Shown in pieces: positions 22,895 to 35,229 of a stretch of 64,000 nt of DNA. The position numbers and the translations under genes are program-made. The stretch's first letter is position 1. Each line of letters starts with the position of its first letter. Origin of the DNA: Adiantum capillus-veneris (taxonomy: Eukaryota > Streptophyta > Polypodiopsida > Polypodiales > Pteridaceae); assembly GCA_014529385.2 (NCBI GenBank), contig CM043970.1, positions 63,225,496 through 63,289,495 of the forward strand. Reading direction: 5' to 3'. Under the pieces are notes generated by a model. It had not been told where the DNA came from and did not search any database. It saw only the letters and a list, made by a program, of their open reading frames with translations.

Positions 22895-25484
22895 ATGGCA
22901 AGTGTTTCATTCCCCACGTTCAGTGGAAAGAAGGGAGAGGATCTCACCACCGACTTTTTGGATGATTTCGACATTGATTGTGTCGTCTCCAACAAAGATG
23001 ATGACGCTTCACGACTAGAATTTTTCCTCTACTGATGAAAGTAGAGGCCAAGTCCTAGTATAATGCATTGCCCGAGGCCACCAAGAATGCATGGTATGTG
23101 TTAACACTAGAATGGTAACCTAACAGGACATAAAAGTGTCCTTTCAGGGTTTTGGGAAAAAAATTCCAAAACCATAGTAGATCCACTCATTTTGAAAAAT
23201 CCTTTCATGAGCTTATAGTTCAATAACTACTACATATGGAAAAAATGAGAAACTTGTAATTTTTCTCATCCCTTGGTCACTACAAGCCTCCAAAGTTGAT
23301 GGACCAGTGCATTTTGCCCAAAAGAACAATTTCTTACGGTTGATTGCATATAAATAAGAGTGGAGATTTTTGTAGGACATGAGATAAAATGCCCCGTTAA
23401 CTTCAATGGGTTGGTGACCAAAACATATGGTTGCTTTTACCTCACTAATTTTCTTTTGGGCAAAAGAAAAAGGTACAAAAAGGTTGCATTTTTGCCATTC
23501 TGCGGACCTATCATCAAAGTTTCTATAGTCACGCTCAATACAGATACTATATACATGTTTTCTTAGTTCCCTTTGGGCCTCTGGATTCAACAGGAGCCAT
23601 GGAGCATGTCAAAAGGATAATGGATCTCTTACAATTGGAACCTTGGGGGCAATGATAAAGTGCTAAATACAGCAAACATGAAAAAGCTGGGTTTAGCATT
23701 ATGACCTCTAGAAACCCATAGAAACTACTCAATATCTAGCCAAGTTTGTAGTCTATGATTAGATATGGTTACTACCTCCAAAATACACACAATTGGCCTA
23801 AGAAACTAGCAATATTGAGAAAGTTATACTTGCTACTCGAAAATGTACCGTATTCTTCAGCAATCAAAAAACTCAACCATCATTATATACTATGCAATAT
23901 AGCATATTAGCCCCCCCAAAACTCAAGGAAGATTAGCTTTATGTTATACATTACACTTACACAATCAAAATTGAATTTGGATATTAAGAAAGTCACCAAA
24001 AAATCATAAAAGTGCTAATTTTGGCCAAAAAACAGGATTATGCAATTCTTGTAAATTGGTCATAAGTTTCAATTTTAACACTTAGCTCTCCCTACAAGCA
24101 TCAAAACATGTTGAGAACTATGAAGGCCTAACCTCTAGCTATCTAAACCTCACAAATATGAAGTTTAGAGTGGTATAGTTGCCAAAAATTGAAAAAAAAC
24201 CAAAAATAGGACCCGTTTTTTCACACAATTTAGGTTCAAAAATGTTGTGCAAGAGTAAGGTTAATGGTGAGATCGATACTCAAAAAAAAATGCTAAGTTT
24301 TTTTCAGCTCATAAGGCAAATTTGTGGATATATAGCACCTAGAAATCCATTTTCATACTCTTCAAATAATTCAAGAAAAATGGTCACTTAACAGGACACA
24401 AAAGTGTCCAAGGACATAAAAGTGTCCTGTTACCATTCTAATGTTAAGGGCTGCTTTTGTAAAGAGGTTCGGTGGAGGCACAACCTCGGAGAAGCTATGT
24501 GGCAGCTACTACTGACAGAGTTAAAGCAGGGAGGTCTGCTGGAGTATGCCACCTACAAGTCCAAATTTGTGGAATTATGGGAGAGATGGGTTGCCTCACT
24601 GGAGATCAAAGGCGAAGGAGCGCCTAATTTCCTAAAGAAGGACCGTTTCATTGCTGGTCTATGGTCGCCGCTTAGAGAGAAGGTGAGAGAAGGTGAAGGG
24701 AAGGTTTCCTACAACATATGAGTTGGCAGTCGAAGTAGCCCGCCTTAAAGACAAGAAGCTGCGCATGCAAGCAAGAGTAAACGAGTTAGAGAAAACAAGC
24801 TCGGCCCGACCAACCCCAGTGACTGCAATAGCCAATCATAGAGTCCAACCGCAGGAGGCATCAGAAGAGTAGCAAGACCTGCTGAGTCGCATCACCACCC
24901 AACTAGAGAGTTTATCTGTGCATCTAGTGCAACAAGGGCATGCACCTGGCAGGAATCCAGAACAAGGAAGAGGACAACGAAGGCATAACCAAGAGTACCA
25001 CTGTTACAACTGCGGGGAAGATGGCCATGGAATGTACTACTGCCCACACCCAAGGAGGCAGAATTTCAATAGAGGGGGGAGATAGAATTAGATCTCTCCG
25101 CCAAGAGCAAGACCACCACCACCTAGGCAACCATGACCAATCCCACCGGTCCAAATCCTACGACCACCTGTACAACAGTAACCACCACCCCAACCTCTCA
25201 TTCTGCCACTACCCCTACCACCTGTTGTGAACCAAGCGGTGAGTGTTATTAGCTTGGAGGCTAAAGGGAAGGAAAAGGTAGAAGAATCAGTTCAAGAGAA
25301 GCACAAAGGGAAAGCGAAGATAGAAGAAGTGGATGCTATGGGAGTGAAGTGTGCCAGGCACGAGGAAGCATCTCAAAGAGAAGAGAAGATGAAAGGAAAG
25401 GCGGAGTCTAGCAATGAAGCAGCTAAACTGTGGTGGAAGATAGACATCGTGGACTTCTCACTAGGTGAGTATGCAAAACCCTAG
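22895..25484 (+). pseudogene. Gag of the Tat-like element, interrupted by a DNA element
   Basis: The frame starts MASVSFPTFSGKKGEDLTTD at 22895 and soon meets stops (EFFLY then TGA). KVEAKS.YNALPEATKNAWY continues up to the insertion at 23105-24443. After it, WQLLLTELKQGGLLEYATYK, FVELWERWVASLE and FLKKDRFIAGLWSPLREKV follow; this is the capsid core of retrotrans_gag. A CCHC knuckle, CYNCGEDGHGMYYC, is at 25002-25043 in a shifted frame. Downstream is a lysine/glutamate-rich linker (25227-25484). Gag would form the particle and bind RNA; this copy is dead. Confidence 0.85.
23105..24443. mobile_element. 1.34-kb non-autonomous inverted-repeat element in TTAA sites
   Basis: The ends are inverted repeats: left CACTAGAATGGTAAC, right (reverse complement) CATTAGAATGGTAAC, 14 of 15 identical. 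TTAA flanks both sides (23101-23104 and 24444-24447). Near the ends the palindrome-like word AGGACAtaaaagTGTCCT occurs once on the left and twice on the right. No transposase frame; the longest frames (23213-23590 minus, 24179-24391 plus) show no domain. The element interrupts gag, whose homology resumes right after it. CACTA-like ends argue for the CACTA group, TTAA sites for piggyBac-like elements; I leave the superfamily open. Confidence 0.8.
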
Positions 25485-25679
25485 GACTTAGTTCAGGATG
25501 TGTTAATGCAAGGCCCGAAGATAACTTGGCCCCAATTACTCCACCTTGCACCCAGAATGAGGAGGCAATGGACAAAAATGGTAAGTACCAGGAAATCAAG
25601 GCCCAGGATAGCTGGGGCTATCTTTGGAAGGGATCTCGACGACATCCTACCAACCATGGATTCCCACATCAAGGGGCAA

Positions 25680-26012
25680 TGAATCTCAAATGTATACATA
25701 GATGGTGGCGTGCAAATATGCGTCATGAGTGAAAAGATGATGCACCGTCTAGGTCTAGAGGTAAGTAAGCCGGCACCCTGCCGAGCCAAGATGGCAAACA
25801 ATGTAAGAGTGAAATGCGTGGGTATTGTAAATGTGGTCAAAGTAAAAGCATTCAATACAGAAGTGGAGGTAGACATCTTCGTCATGCCACACAAAGGGGA
25901 GGGCTACCCCATCATTCTTGGGAGGCCTTGGCTTATGGCCATGGATGCTAAACAAGATTGGAGCACCGGGATGATTGAGATGAAGGACGCTAAAGGGAAG
26001 TCCATATTCTAG
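25680..26012 (+). pseudogene. Aspartic protease of the Tat-like element
   Basis: The frame reads VYIDGGVQICVMSEKM, in the place of the D-S/G-G-S...N.MS active-site loop, and later GYPIILGRPWLMAMDAK, the second conserved block of retroviral-type proteases. The usual S/T after the catalytic DG is G here. It would cut the polyprotein. It is separated from gag by stops (for example TAG near 25483). Confidence 0.75.
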
Positions 26013-26290
26013 GACATGAGGACTGGAAAGCAGCACAACATGATCTTGGAGGCTTCAGAAGATGAGTCCACGAGCGACTACTCGTCTACCTCGACCACCA
26101 CCAACGGAAGTGACAGTAGCATCAAAGTGATGGGGGTCATTCTTAAAGACCCAAACAGATTGACACAATCTGAAACACCCTTGAAAAACCAAGAGGGATC
26201 ATCAGGAATGCAGTCCTTGGAGGATGCAGGTAAGTTACAAAAATTCTCTCAAATGAGTTAACCAATGAAAAAAGGAAGGAGTACGTCTCC

Positions 26291-27470
26291 ATGCTAGGTA
26301 ACTTCACTACTTTGTTCATTGATGGCTATGATAAGATCACAGGAATTACAGTAGTGCAACACCACATAAAGCTCAAGGAAGGCAGTAAACCCATAGTACA
26401 AAAGCTCAGAAGACTTGGAGTAATCCAACAAGAGGCACTGCTTAAAGAAGTGAGAAGTTTGCTACAAGCAGGTTTCATCTACCCTGTCGAAGACTCAGAA
26501 TAAGTGGAGAGTCTATGTGGATTATAAACCTCTCAATGAAGCCACGAAGAGGGATCACTTTCCCCTCCCATTCCAGGATGAAATACTCAATGAAGTGGCA
26601 GGTCATGAGCGATACACAGTGTGCGATGGCTACTCAGGATACTTCCAGATTAGCATTACGGAGGAAGATCATAAGAAGACAACCTTCATCACACCTTGGG
26701 GATGTTTTGCCTACAGGGTGATGCCGTTTGGCCTCACTAACACCCCGGCTATATTTCAGTGCTATGTGACTTTTGTTTTCCAACCCTACTTTGGAACATC
26801 AATACGGGTGTTCATAGATGATTTTTGCATCTATAGCTCACGAGCCCTTTATTTAAGCAAAGTCTATGATGGCTTAACCAGGCTACAAACCTTGGATGGC
26901 CAACTCAACGTGGATAAGTGCCACATCGGTGAAAGCAAAGTCACTCTCCTTGGTCATGTAATTTCATCAAAAGGGATCGAGGCTGAACCTAGCAAGATTC
27001 AGGCTCTGGTATCTTTATCGTCACCCACCACCACCAAGCAGCTGGTTTCTTTCCTTCAGAAGGTAAGATACTTAAGCAGGTTCATTCACTTGATATCTCA
27101 AGTGATCCTTCTCCTACAACAATTCACCCAGAGGGATGTCTTCTCATGGAGTGAAGAGAATGAGGAGCAGTTTACTGAGGTAAAGCAAATCGTAGCTACA
27201 CCTCCTAAGTGGGACAAGCCATTTTATGTGAACCCTAGTGTGGGAAGTGATTCACTCAGAGCCGTGCTAATGCAAAAGGACCCCCAAACTTCTTTCATGC
27301 TTCCTATTTACTTCTCTAGTCGTGTCATGACCCCGTCAGAAAAGGGATTTACCAAAGTAGAACACATGGTTCTGGCACTAATGTTTGCTACCACAAAGTT
27401 CCGCTCCTATCTCCTCCCTAGACCATTTGTAATCCTGACAATGGAAGAGGTTTTCCCATATGTAATGTGA
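26291..27470 (+). pseudogene. Reverse transcriptase of the Tat-like element
   Basis: The N-terminal part is 26291-26503. A one-base shift follows, then 26517-27470 reads VDYKPLNEATKRDHFPLPF, the palm blocks ITEEDHKKTTFITPWGCFAY and RVMPFGLTNTPAIFQ, the catalytic FIDD (in RVFIDDFCIYSS) and the connection region LLGHVISSKGIEAEPSKI. The first RNase H follows in the same frame (DSLRAVLMQKDP, YFSSRVMTPSEKGFTKVE). FIDD is an accepted variant of the Y/FxDD box. The frame ends at TGA 27468-27470 but continues in phase beyond it. Confidence 0.9.
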
Positions 27471-28178
27471 CACATGGATGTCTCATCTAGGATCTCAAAG
27501 TGGTTGATTAGATTACAAGAGTTTGACTACACCATGCAAGTAGAAAACTCCACCAGGTCTAGTTTAGCGGGAATTCTCACTCATCGCCATTATGAAAAGA
27601 AGCTGAAGGTCTACACGGAAGCAAAGAAAGAAACACCAATGGTAGAAATTCCTAGGCTAGAAAGAGCTCACTCTCTTTTCTTTGACGGAGCATAGAAGAG
27701 AACAATGGATCAGTCTGCAACAGGCATAATCATTTTCAATGAACAACAAGAAAGAGTGTTCTCCATCGGGCAGTTATTACACTCCCACTCCAACAATGAA
27801 GCATAATATGCAGCCCTAATTCTTGGGTTGGAACAATGTATTTCACAAGGAATTCAGCGCCTAAATGTGTTTGGCAATGCTTTGCTTTTGATAAGGCAGA
27901 TAAATGGCACCTGGCATTGTAAGAATCGGATTTTACTTGGTCAACTTCGCCAAGTTAAGGACCTTCTAAAGAAGTTTGAAACAGTGAAACTATTTCATGT
28001 CCCCAGAGTAGAAAATCAGGAGGCAGATGCTCTAGCCAAAGAAAAAATACAAGACGTTCCCGTAGGGGCGATCAAACTAAAGCTACCCCTCCTTCAAGGT
28101 AGTGATGCTATGCATGTTGTCATCAGTTTTTTAGATACAAGAGAATGTCCAAGAGGATACACCAAAGGCCAAAAATAG
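27471..28178 (+). pseudogene. End of first RNase H and second (archaeal-type) RNase H
   Basis: It is in the same frame as the RT but broken by TAG (27693-27695) and TAA (about 27804). RISKWLIRLQEFDYTMQVE closes the first RNase H region. The second domain reads LFFDGA, ATGIIIFNEQQERVFSIGQ, YAALILGLEQC and, near the end, VENQEADALA. These correspond to the four acidic positions of RNase H. The third is changed: NVFGNALLL has N where D is expected. A second RNase H just before integrase is known from Tat elements. Confidence 0.85.
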
Positions 28179-29430
28179 TGGCTGGTAAGGAAGGCTACTA
28201 AGTACCGCCTTGTAAACGACCACTTGTATTGTAAGGGCAAGGATCAAATTCTCAGGCGGGTGCCAACCTCCAGTGAGATCACAGAGGTAATTTCAAGTTG
28301 CCATGATGGCGTCTGCGGCGGCCATTTTTCTCTAGACATCACCAGTAGGAAGATTCTACAAGTGGGATACTCTTGGCCTAGCTTGCACAGGGATGTACAC
28401 CATTGGTGTAAAACATGTAAGGCTTGTCAAGTGGCCAGTGATCAAACATTAACCTACGAGCCAAAAACTCCTATCATCTCATATGGTCCATTTGATAAAT
28501 GGGGAATAGATGCAATCGGTCCTTTACCAAAGGCCCAATTAGGTAAACTGTACATCATAGTGGGTGTAGATTACATGAATCGATGGGCAGAAGCAACAGC
28601 CACCACCCGCATTATAGCCCAAGAGGTAGCAAAGTTCATTTTTGAGCCGTTTTGGCACTCCTCTTGAGATAATATCAGATAGAAGACAAGGACTCAGAGG
28701 TGATTTGGTGGGAGAACTGATGAAGAAGTTAGGCATCACATGCCGGCATTCCACACCATACTATCCACAATGCAATGGTCTGGTAGAGAAGGTAAATGGA
28801 ATGATTTTCAAAATCATCACAAAGCACGTGAACAATCACATAGGGGACTGGGATAAACATCTCATGGCAGCTCTTTGGGCCTACAAAACAATGTTCCGAA
28901 CATCACTAGGTTTCACCCCTTTCCATCTAGTTTATGGGAAGCAAGCAATTCTACCCATTGAGGTATAGATAGCCAGCTTACGAGTTTTGGCTAGCCACAT
29001 ACACTGTCCAATTGTAAATCTCCAAAACCACATCTTGGATCTAGAGAGACTCCAACTGGATAGGGAAGAAGCAATCAATCACTATGTAGCACAGGCAGAA
29101 CGACGCCGGCTCACTTTCAATCAAGGGCTTAAAGAAAAGGGACTGGAAAAAGGTATGTTAGTGCTGAGATACGACAACAAATTTGACACCAGATAGGACT
29201 AAAAATTTTAACCCAGATGGGAAGGGCCATTCATCATCAGGAAACGCTATGACAATGGCAGGTATAAGCTGATGGAAGCAGATGGGAGAATTCACAAGAC
29301 TAGGGTCAATGGATGGAGACTGAAAATGTATTTTCTTAGGTTTGATCCAGAATTCATGCTAGACATTCCAGAAGAGGGAGAATCCTCTAACTCCACAGCT
29401 GAAGAAGCAGAAGACGGGCTAGAAGCATGA
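28179..29430 (+). pseudogene. Integrase of the Tat-like element
   Basis: The zinc-binding part shows CHDGVCGGHFS and HHWCKTCKACQ (HHCC). The catalytic core has WGIDAIGPLP (first D), then a frameshift near 28650, IISDRRQG (second D) and CNGLVEKVNG (E), so the DDE triad is readable. After stops at 28966 and 29194, PRWEGPFIIRKRYDNGRYKL and KTRVNGWRLKMYF form the C-terminal part, ending at TGA 29428-29430. Integrase joins the cDNA to host DNA. No chromodomain is seen. Confidence 0.9.
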
Positions 29431-29780
29431 ATGCCTCTAGCCAAAGCGAGAGGGCTAATGATGGCCGATTTTTGAAAATCAAAGAGAAAAAATTAAAAAA
29501 AACTCATTTTTCCTCTGCTGGAGCCTTGGCGACACTGTTGGAAGGCTCGGCACCGCCTGGTAAATCCCACGACACCTCTACGGGCATGGAACACCCTCCC
29601 CCCCTTCGATTGGCTGGCCTTATCACCCTCAGTCCCCCGCTTGTCTATACCCCAGCCTAGCCAGCCGCCCTTGGTTTCAGATACCCATTCTCTCTTTCCC
29701 CCGTAGTTTATTCCCCCCCGGCGGGCATCGGATGAAATAACCCCCCCCCCCCTCTCTCTCTCATTTTCCCTACATACCTC
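29431..29780. other. 3' untranslated region of the Tat-like element (probable)
   Basis: No gene. It passes from A-rich sequence (29480-29510) into C-rich sequence. No polypurine tract or LTR start could be fixed. Confidence 0.4.
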
Positions 29781-29788
29781 TCTCTAGT

Positions 29789-29871
<83 letters not shown>

Positions 29872-30298
29872 CTCCCCCCCCCCCTACTGGCCACCCTCAA
29901 CCAGGCCAAGCCTCGAGCACTCACCCCGACCCCTCTCTCGTTTTTCCTCTCGTGCTCCCTCTGTGTCGAGCCGCATGTGAACCCCCGCTCTTTCGTATTC
30001 TTACACTCACCCACTCCCTCTCTCACACTCTTCCCCCCCCCCCCCCCCCTCTCATTACCCCCCCCTTGGCTCGCTAATATTCTCCCCCCGCCTCTTCCCC
30101 ACCCGCTCGCCTCACCCTCCCCTCGGCCTCACTCACCCTTCCCTTGGCCCGCTATCCCCACCCTCTTTCTTCCCCCCCACACCATTGACTTCCCCCCCTC
30201 CTCTCATCCTTGAGACAGCATGAAAGACCGAGGATAAGACAGCCCCCCCCCACGGTGTGCACCCGCCCTATGGATTCCCCCTCCCTCTAGCACCACCT

Positions 30299-30347
<49 letters not shown>

Positions 30348-30550
30348 GTTTCAGCCCGAAGGTGCCACGCACGGAGCCGGAGCCCACTCTCCCTCCACAC
30401 CACACACTCACACCCTCATCCTCACCCTCTCCCTCATCCTCACACTCACACACACACCCCCAATCCCCTCTCCTTCTCTCGCACTCTGTTTCGGCAGAAG
30501 CCCGCCCGCCATATCTCTCTCTCTCCCTCTTGGCCTGTACAGGCGCAGCA

Positions 30551-30619
<69 letters not shown>

Positions 30620-30700
30620 AATACACAGCCATACACACACACACACACACCATCTCCCCCACCCCAAGCACGCATAGCTGCCGCTAGCTGCCAAACACAG
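29690..30700. repeat. Pyrimidine-rich kilobase with C runs and (CT)n tracts
   Basis: The plus strand is strongly enriched in C and T for about 1 kb. It contains (CT)n at about 29787-29868, 30304-30344 and 30557-30613, and C runs at about 29742-29753, 29875-29884 and 30034-30049. The long frames here (29784-30026, 30257-30715, 30298-30870) are translations of the repeats and show no domain. Confidence 0.85.
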
Positions 30701-30895
30701 AGAAAAAAAATATAAAAACATATATATAATATATACATTATGTACATAAGCCCCCGTTCCCACCGCTTGCTTGCACACACATACAAATACACACACACGC
30801 ACTCACGCACACACACCCATATACATATATATATACACATCCGCCCACATGCACATACGTACACACACACACACGCATATACGCACTACAAATAC
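30640..30895. repeat. CA/TA-rich microsatellite cluster
   Basis: Short (CA)n blocks alternate with (TA)n and ACGC words (30632-30650, 30775-30880). No gene. Confidence 0.85.
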
Positions 30896-31541
30896 AAAGA
30901 AAACGAAGGACTCCACGACTATGATGACCAAGAAAAAGAAGGACCCAAAGCACGCGCCGCCAACAACAAAAAGAGGAAATGCACCGAAGGCATGCCCCGG
31001 CCAACCCCGGAAAGAAGTACACTCTACACCGACACACCGACAACACACCATTTGCCGGCAACACGCAATCATGACGTCGTTTCCAGTAATTTATAGGGTA
31101 TTTTCATCATTTCTTCAATTTTCACAAAGCCATTGTAAAATTCCCACTTTGTAAATTTCCTCTCTCTAGGTGATGGTCACAAAGGCCCACCTAGAGATTC
31201 TCATCTTTTAATAACCTCCCATAACAAAGCAAGGGTCAACCACACCAGGCCCGCCACTTGCTTTGTCTCCCAGATTAAGCTTACCCTAATCACATCGGGA
31301 TAACCATAATCCAACAAGCCAACACCTATAAATTAGCACTGAGAGGTCACTATCGGGGAGGGGGGCAGTCCATGAGAAATCAGCATTTAGTAGAGTGTAG
31401 TGGGAAGAGTTGACACTATCACCATCACCGGGAGGAGGCTTGTGTGTTGGGTTTGCCTTGGGAATTTCACCATGTGAAGGGAACCATGTCCATCTCTCGA
31501 CTCCAATGGTCGATGCGCACACGTATACACGCTCTTGGTAG
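30896..31541. other. Unassigned sequence left of the solo R1 LTR
   Basis: No frame with a known domain. A TATA-like CCTATAAATTAGC is at about 31325-31337. Because the solo LTR is a clean insertion at GTAG, this sequence was originally joined to 34891 onward, that is, to the region just upstream of the Helitron-type relic. Confidence 0.45.
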
Positions 31542-31713
31542 TGAGGCGGTCTGGGGTAGGCAACAAGAAGAGTGGCCTCTAAGCACCCTTCTAGGCTCCC
31601 ATGCTGCTCAATTGGGTTGGGGTTGGAAAAAACAACAAACACACACACAAACCCGCAACCTAACCCTACACAAATTTGGGGCACCACCAAGTTTTGGATG
31701 CGAGCTAGGACGC

Positions 31714-31771
<58 letters not shown>

Positions 31772-34700
31772 TGCTTGGGCTGCTTTGAAATGTATCGGAG
31801 GGGGTGCTTGTTGCATTAATACCTTCTTACAAATCTGTCACGACCAATCAAAGTGAGATTAGTACTTGTTCAACATAGCTTGAGTAAATTACACCACAAC
31901 AAATCATAAGAAAAGCTACCCCAATCACTGTCTTAAGGCCAAGGGAGTCCTCTCCACCCTATCGCCCTCTTACAATGTGTGGGATTAATGGCTAAATTGA
32001 TGACAACACCCATAGACAAGCTATCAAAAACTTAAAAAAAGCACCAAGACACTTACACATCATTGTTGTCCATTACTTCACGTTGGAAGAGAGACAAAGT
32101 ATCCAAGCTTAGTCCAAATCCACCCTCCTTGATTCAACAAATGTTGGGCTTACACTAGTAGGAGAAACGATAGATTTCGAACTTTCAATTGAATGATCAC
32201 TCTCTCTCTTACAATGGCATAGAGTTCCCGTGCTAATCACCCCTATTACAACACATGCACATGCATAAGACAATGAACTTCCACTCAAGAGATCCTTCTA
32301 GAGAGGTTGAGCTTGGCTTCTCAAGCTATAGGATAGTGCTCTTGCTTATGGCTCTCCCCTTTTGTGCTAGATACACCCTCCTTTTATAGCAATTTTGAGG
32401 GCTAGGGTTACTCCTCTAACCATGGTTGGGTTAGATTTTCAGCACTTATCTTATTTCTTTTTCTTGGAATTTTCAAGAAGTTGGTGTGGATAGATGAAGA
32501 AGAGAGAGGAGAGAAGTGGAGGTGATAGGACTTTTCATAGTAGGTTAGTGTTAGTAAATTAGTAGAGTTAGTATTTTTATTGATTTACAAATGGAATTTG
32601 ATATTTACAATGGGAGTATCCAAGTAGGTCCAACATAGCTTGAGATTAGTATTTGTTCAACATAGCTTGAGTAAATTACACCACAACACATCACAAGAAA
32701 AGCCACCCCAATCACTGTCTTAAGGCCAGGGGAGTCCTCTCCACCCTGTCGCCCTCTTACAGTATGTGGGATTTATGGCTAAATTGATGAAAACACCCAG
32801 AGACAAGCTATCAAGAACTTAAAGAAAACACCAAGACACCTACACATCATTGTTGTCCATTACTTCACGTTGTAAGAGAGACAAAGTATCCAAGCTTAGT
32901 CCAAATCCACCCTCCTTGATTCAGCAAATGTTGGGCTTACACTAGTAGGAGAAATGATAGATTTCCTACTCTCAATTGAATGATCACTCTCTCTTACAAT
33001 GGCATAGATTTCCGTTGCTAATCACCCCTAATACAACACATGCATATGCATAAGACAATGAGCTTCCACTCAAGAGCTCCTTCTAAAGAGGTTGAGCTTG
33101 GATTCTCAAGCTATAGCATAGTGCTCTTCCTTATGGCTCCCCCCTTTTTGTGCTAGCTACACCCTCTTTTTATAGCAATTTTGAGGGCTAGGGTTACTCC
33201 TCTAACCATGGTTGGGTTAGATTTTCAGCACTTATCTAATTTCTTTTGCTTGGAATTATCAAGAAGTTGGTGGGGATAGATAAAGAAAAGAGAGAGGAGA
33301 GAAGTGGAGGTGATAGGACTTTTCATAGTAGGTTAGTGTTAGTAAATTAGTAGAGTTATTAATTTTATTGATTTACAAATGGAATTTGATATTTACAATG
33401 GGAGTATCCAAGTAGGATAAAAATAAGGAAGAAAAAACTCTTAATAGGTAAGAAAATATAGATTTCTTACAATGTTGATGCTCCAAGTGTCTTGAGTAGG
33501 GTCAATTTTGATGCTTGTTGACGGTCCACTAGCTTTGACGGTACGTTCTTTCTTCACTCTTGACCTTCCTTGGGAGCCAAGGTAAGTGAACATGAGTAAT
33601 CAATCACCATGATTCTATCTTTCAAGAGAAGAGACTGAATCTTGTGGTTTTTTTATAGATATGGGTAATATGGATGAGGAAAAATGAGATTAAGTGGTCA
33701 ATTTTGGAATGGAAGTCTATGTATGAGACATGAGTTCACCATGGTTTCTCTTATTCTTCAAGGTTGAGAAGAAGCTGAGTAGGGTGCAGAGAGGAGTGGT
33801 GAGAAAGGTGGGGATGATGAGTGGAGAAGTGTGTGTGAAAGAGGAAAATGATAAAGTGGGGCAAACTGGGGTCTACCAATAAAATCATAGCTCACAGCTC
33901 GTAGCTCAAAAAAATATGAAAAAAATTTGAGGTAAAAGTTCAACCCAGGAGCTACAACTTCTGTTTGTATCACCTTTTCAAATTCGGGGAGCATGTGATC
34001 TTTAAAAATTCAGAAAAATCGATTGTTTTTTCCCACTACACAAAGTCCTTGTGAGGTCCTTATTTGGATGATTCTTTTGAATACCTCCAAGAGTGAGCCC
34101 CCCCATAGTGCATGCATGCATGCCACATACCCTTTACCTTACTTGGTAGGTCTATAGTTGAAGATATTGTTGAGATCATGATATAAGTGAATAGTACAAC
34201 TAAGGAAATCAAATATTGAGGAGTCTAAAAAATATGTACATGTCAAATATAAAAATGTAGGTGGAAAACTATAAAGGGGTCAGAATAAATTTCTCTCATT
34301 ATAAGTCTACCATAAAAAGATGAATATTTTTGGTGTTGTAATTTATGAGAGTAATAGAGAATAGATGTAGGAAGGAAAAAAAAATCACAATAGTGAAAAA
34401 ATATACATATAAATAAAACTAGTTTTTTTGGATTTTTGTTGGGATGGAGTTACACCAAAAATAAGAGAAGCCTGCATGAAATTATTTTTATATGGAATAA
34501 AGAGTATGCAAAATGGTAAGAAAAAATATGGTAATGGTGAGTCAATGTACATAGCATAAATAACACACACCTAAGTATAAATATTTAAATAAATACCAAA
34601 ATAATTATGAAAAATCCTTATATTTAGGCCCTATATACAATGCAATATTTACACACAAATGGACCATAATATACCTTTTTTAAAATAAAAAATTTCACTT

Positions 34701-34886
34701 TTTTTTTTTGCTTAACTAGCCCAGTGACTAGCTAATTGAGGGTTTTTAAGAAAATATGGAGAAAGTCTCCTAACTCACACACGCTTATGTACAGTGAAAT
34801 GGTAGGGATAACCAAAATGTTTGAGTGATTTGATAGGGTGAGGTATCTTACTATGGCAATTATGGAAAACCAAAAAACGGCTATCA
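31542..34886 (-). mobile_element. R1 solo LTR, copy E, with an internal duplication
   Basis: It runs from TGAGGCGG to GGCTATCA and is flanked by GTAG on both sides (31538-31541 and 34887-34890). No internal element sequence is present, so it is a solo LTR left by recombination between two LTRs. It is longer (3345 bp) than copy B because a block of about 787 bp is present twice: from about 31855 (GAGATTAGTACTTGTTCAAC) and again from about 32642 (GAGATTAGTATTTGTTCAAC). The GA tract is at 31716-31770. Confidence 0.85.
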
Positions 34887-35229
34887 GTAGCAACCTTCAC
34901 AATCATTGAGTCTCTTAGAGAACGCACCAAGTAGTTTGCACCACCTCCTCTCCCTACCTCTCTACCACCACGGCGTGCCATTTGTAAATACTGCAGAAAT
35001 AATTCTCCCTCACACCCCCGAGGGTTTTCATCATTTGCAAATCTGTGTGTGTGTGTGTATGTGTGTGTGTGTGTGTGTGTGTGTAAGTTCGCGGTGTTCA
35101 TATCATCGTGGTTAGCATCCTAGCCGCTTAAAGCTAGGTGGTGCCCCCTGTTCGCTTTATCGTGAACAGGCTCGAGGCGCGCCATTCGGCCCCCAACGTT
35201 TTAGAGGCCTTTGGGGTTCAGGGTTCCCT
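34887..35229. other. Upstream part of the Helitron-type relic, with (GT)n
   Basis: (GT)n at about 35045-35084. Frames on both strands are short. The Rep (HUH) endonuclease part expected before the helicase is not seen here. Confidence 0.45.

Larger units (their letters stand above)
22895..29430 (+). mobile_element. Decayed Tat-like Ty3/gypsy retrotransposon internal region
   Basis: Order of domains: Gag, CCHC zinc knuckle (25002-25043), aspartic protease (about 25690-25960), reverse transcriptase (26291-27100), first RNase H, a second RNase H (27640-28060) and integrase (28180-29430). This order with a second RNase H before integrase is known from Tat/Ogre-like plant gypsy elements. No pair of flanking LTRs is visible; the R2 LTR copy 2 lies just upstream but lacks its end, so linkage is unproven. 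Every coding part has stops or frameshifts. Confidence 0.85.

Noticed and set aside
30257-30870. Frames of 113-190 codons on both strands
   Set aside because: Driven by CT, CA and C-rich repeats; no domain.
35088-35170. tRNA-like text (GTGGTTAGCATCCTAGC...GCTAGG)
   Set aside because: The D-arm words and an anticodon-like stem are there, but the loop has the wrong length and there is no T arm or acceptor stem.
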